Positions 35,292 to 37,701 of a DNA stretch of 37,701 nt are shown here, in pieces. The stretch comes from an uncultured Nitrospira sp. GTDB lineage: Bacteria > Nitrospirota > Nitrospiria > Nitrospirales > UBA8639. The stretch is taken from positions 1-37,701 of the forward strand of contig CABVRQ010000016.1 of the NCBI GenBank assembly GCA_902500695.1. Direction: 5' to 3'. Position 1 is the first letter of the stretch. Each line of letters opens with the position of its first letter. The notes beneath the pieces are model-generated. The model saw nothing but the letters and a program-made list of their open reading frames with translations, made no database searches and had not been told where the DNA came from. The translations under genes and the position numbers were made by a program.

Positions 35292-36206
35292 TTACCAGGC
35301 ACCCCGGTCTCGACGATTGCCCTTCCGCCGGTCACGGCCTCGTCGGTCTCGATTGGCCTCCGGGTCGTCTCCGGAAAAGTAGCAGAGGAGTTGTTCACTG
35401 AGTTGGGCAAACTGGATGGCAAGGACGCTTTCGGAGTTGAAACAGACGATCGGCAATTTTTTAATTCCGGCGGTATAACATAACTCCGAGGCGGTGGGGA
35501 TGACGACCGGGATTTCATAACCGACCTCTTCCTGGATCCCTTGAAGACCGTCAGCCAGTGGAATTCCCGAGCGATTGACCAGGGTGACAAATACGGGAGT
35601 TTCGCAGTGGCTTCGGATAAACGCTAATTGGCTTTTCGCTAAATTAATACCAATGGCGTCGCTCTCCATCACGAGATCCAGAATTTGACATTGACTGAGA
35701 AAACACATGGAAGGAAAAGAGGGTTCCAAAGGAAAATCGAGAACGAGATAGTCTGCGAGTCCCTTGAGTTCCTGGAGTAGTCCGGTCAAGAGTTCAGTGG
35801 AGATTTGTGCTCCCACCTCTTGATCCCAGGGGGACAGACATAAGATCTGAAGCCCGGTCGAATGTTGCATGAGCAGTTGGTTGACAACACCTTCATTCAT
35901 GTCTTTCAACGTTGCGGATGCATGGCGCAACGGCGATGTGTTTGTCATGTTGAGCAGCCACGCGGCAGTCCCTACATGGGGGCTCAGCTCAACATAGATG
36001 ACGCTGTGGCCTCCATGAACAAGGGTCATGGCGACATTGAGTGCGACCGTGGTCGTTCCGACACCTCCTTTGGCACCGGCAAAGCCAATCACATGGCATG
36101 ATGGTTTGCCTTCGTTTTCATCAGGAGTGGTATCGTCCATGGATTGCATATCGGTTTCTTGCCCTTTCAATCGCTGAAACGCTTGCACGGTTTTTTGAAT
36201 CTCCAT
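35292..36206 (-). CDS. MinD/CpaE-like P-loop ATPase
   Basis: 304 residues. After a 34-residue leader the deviant Walker A motif GAKGGVGTTT places the signature Lys at residue 46. A switch II Asp is present in YLVLDFPLE. The usual Asp pair of the next strand is replaced (VIYVELSPHVG), a feature seen in some CpaE/TadZ-type proteins. The C-terminus is a strongly basic tail (RDRRGRDRRKGNRRDRG). CpaE/TadZ/MinD proteins position envelope machines or pili at defined cell sites; no pilus genes are here. The gene converges on the M50-HlyD operon with 44 bases between them, and its other side faces the third giant gene. AGAGAGGA precedes the ATG. A role in placing the secretion machine is inferred from context only. 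Confidence 0.83.
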   Translation of the reverse strand: MEIQKTVQAFQRLKGQETDMQSMDDTTPDENEGKPSCHVIGFAGAKGGVGTTTVALNVAMTLVHGGHSVIYVELSPHVGTAAWLLNMTNTSPLRHASATLKDMNEGVVNQLLMQHSTGLQILCLSPWDQEVGAQISTELLTGLLQELKGLADYLVLDFPLEPSFPSMCFLSQCQILDLVMESDAIGINLAKSQLAFIRSHCETPVFVTLVNRSGIPLADGLQGIQEEVGYEIPVVIPTASELCYTAGIKKLPIVCFNSESVLAIQFAQLSEQLLCYFSGDDPEANRDRRGRDRRKGNRRDRGAW

Positions 36207-36704
36207 CCGTAATTTTCCTCTCTATGTGACCTTTTGAAACGTCGTGGTTCGTCATTCAGTCAAAGTGCCCGCAGTGGGTTAGTGTGGTGGTGAGATGTCT
36301 GTCCTTATACCCGATGACGTGAGGGTGTGCTTCTGTATCGGAATGTTCGTGAATGCCCTTGAGAAAAAGACCATACCCTCACAACGCATTTCCCCATGCA
36401 ACGCTGAGAGGGTCAAAAGACTGATCGATATGCGGGCATGAGGAAATATTCGACCGGGCTCTCCACAACCCAACTTTCCGTAATTTCGCCTTGCCGGACA
36501 GAACCTCCACCAATATTCATCAGCCGCAAAATAACTCGCTACAACATTTCTCAATCCGCATCAAGAGTATTTCCCCCAGGTCCGACAAAGGATATGAGGA
36601 TCCCTCCTTTTTGAGGAGAAATCTTTGTGGATCGATTTCCTATGGGGTACCAAGGCTTTTTGAACAATGTGTGACCCGAAATTATTCGTCTTCAGATTTC
36701 TTTC
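36207..36704. other. Divergent intergenic region, 498 bases
   Basis: Between the CpaE-like gene (minus) and the third giant gene (plus). It contains an imperfect stem-loop at about 36374-36412 (ACCCTC with GAGGGT, inner GCAT with ATGC) and a small CTCC-GGAG hairpin near 36604. No convincing gene or consensus promoter. Confidence 0.45.
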
Positions 36705-36722
36705 ATGATTGAAGATCGTCCT

Positions 36723-37701
36723 ATGAAATCCATGCACTGCAAGCCCGCGACGCTCGAAGCCGGGAAGGACACCAAGGTGGTGAAACCCGGCTCGCAAAAG
36801 AAGCGAAAGCCCAAGCTTAACCAAGAACCTCACACGGTCAGATTGACGGGGACCTTTATTGCCTTAGAGCCACGGGTCCTATTCGATGGAGCCGCCCTTG
36901 CTACGGGAGCGGAAGTCGTTCAAGACACGACCACGCCGGATCAACCGGATCATGCCGGTGCCAATGGTGAGCCCAGTACGGATTCCCAAGCCAATGATTC
37001 TTCCGAAAGTGATGCCCTCTGGTCGTCGGGACTTTCTCTTAGCGCGCCGTCCGACCGCAAAGAAATCGTCTTCATCGATACGCGGGTCGAGGAGTATCAG
37101 ACGCTCATGGATGGGATTGATCCCGCCGCGGAAGTCATTCTTCTGGATGCGAGACGGGACGGAATCGAACAAATTGCGGAGGCGCTCGAGGACCGGAGCG
37201 ATATCGATGCCATTCATCTTATCGGGGAAGGCACCGAAGCCGAGATGCATTTGGGCGCGGTCTTTCTCACGAACGATTCGATCACCAGTCACTATGCTGA
37301 CCTGTTCACCCGGATTGGGCAGAGCCTCTCGGCTGAGGCCGACTTGCTGATCTACGGCTGTAACTTTGGGCGTGGAGCCGGTGGCCTATCGGCTATTCAG
37401 GCCTTAGCGGATCTTACGGGAGCGGATATTGCGGCCAGCACCGATCGCACCGGGCACGTGAGCGAATTTGCCAACTGGAATTTGGAAGTCTCTACCGGCT
37501 TTATTGAAACGTCGGTGGTCATGAATGAAGCCACCCAGGCTGCCTGGGAAGGCGTGTTGGCGACCTACACCGTGACCAATACCAACGATTCGGGGGCAGG
37601 ATCATTCAGGCAAGCCATCACTGATGCCAATGCCAATGCAGGCACTGATACCATCGATTTTAGTATTGCGGGAGCAGGCCCACATACGATCAATGTGCTG
37701 T
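36723..37701 (+). CDS. Giant LEPR-motif DUF4347 surface protein 3 (3' end outside window)
   Basis: The frame is open to the end of the window; about 326 codons are visible. The start is uncertain: ATG at 36723 is used, but in-frame ATGs at 36705 and 36732 are possible and none has a good ribosome-binding site. Unlike the two other giants, about 44 residues precede the motif, including a basic QKKRKPK run. Then come FIALEPRVLFDGAALATGAE, a DUF4347 domain (about 110-275: KEIVFIDTRVEEYQ, AIHLIGEGTEAEMHLG, EADLLIYGCNFGRG, AASTDRTGHVSE, AAWEGVLA) and the beginning of the beta-helix (YTVTNTNDSGAGSFRQAI). This is the same N-terminal architecture as the minus-strand giants. It lies next to the CpaE-like ATPase and the M50-HlyD operon, so it is probably a third client of the same machine. 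Confidence 0.88.
   Translation, partial: MKSMHCKPATLEAGKDTKVVKPGSQKKRKPKLNQEPHTVRLTGTFIALEPRVLFDGAALATGAEVVQDTTTPDQPDHAGANGEPSTDSQANDSSESDALWSSGLSLSAPSDRKEIVFIDTRVEEYQTLMDGIDPAAEVILLDARRDGIEQIAEALEDRSDIDAIHLIGEGTEAEMHLGAVFLTNDSITSHYADLFTRIGQSLSAEADLLIYGCNFGRGAGGLSAIQALADLTGADIAASTDRTGHVSEFANWNLEVSTGFIETSVVMNEATQAAWEGVLATYTVTNTNDSGAGSFRQAITDANANAGTDTIDFSIAGAGPHTINVL

Overview
The window comes from a Gram-negative bacterium that is probably a member of the Nitrospirota (Nitrospira-like). This is inferred from three things: a type E succinate:quinone oxidoreductase set beside a citrate synthase, the dense c-di-GMP signalling genes, and the giant LEPR-motif/DUF4347 surface proteins. No rRNA or tRNA is present to settle the taxonomy. 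I see no mobile element, CRISPR array or tRNA.

Left part (1-9 kb), ordinary metabolism. A 5'-truncated DUF2891 gene meets a minus-strand group in the order gltA-sdhA-sdhB-sdhE-like (citrate synthase, flavoprotein, iron-sulfur subunit, CCG-domain subunit). A divergent promoter region follows. Next come a His-rich Spy/CpxP-like periplasmic protein with a clear intrinsic terminator, two small proteins of unknown function, and lipoyl synthase on the minus strand.

Middle part (9-28.3 kb), minus strand. It holds an EAL-HDOD protein, a REC-GGDEF-EAL response regulator and a hybrid histidine kinase (PAS-HisKA-HATPase-REC-HPt). The kinase start codon overlaps the stop codon of a 1953-residue giant surface protein. 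Upstream lies a second giant protein of 2174 residues. Both giants begin with an almost identical LEPRILFDGAA motif, then DUF4347, a right-handed beta-helix ending in a choice-of-anchor-Q-like segment, a beta-propeller of a different kind in each protein, and arrays of cadherin/Ig-like modules. Each ends in a proline-rich stretch, a C-terminal hydrophobic anchor and a basic tail.

Right part (28.3-37.7 kb). A divergent, tightly overlapping plus-strand operon encodes a TolC-like outer-membrane protein with a C-terminal heptapeptide repeat tail, a periplasmic HlyD-like adaptor, a GAF-TM-HlyD membrane adaptor, and a polytopic M50 zinc metalloprotease fused to a HlyD-like adaptor. A convergent MinD/CpaE-like ATPase follows. 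The start of a third LEPR/DUF4347 giant protein, with an extra basic N-terminal extension, then runs off the window.

The most interesting reading is one system. Two complete giant surface proteins and one partial one lack recognisable Sec signals, share an N-terminal LEPR tag and a C-terminal membrane anchor, and sit with an envelope-spanning machine that has no ABC or RND motor in the window but has a protease-adaptor fusion. Two-component and c-di-GMP genes may control it. The system-level link is inferred from gene order and domain content; the individual domain assignments are much firmer.
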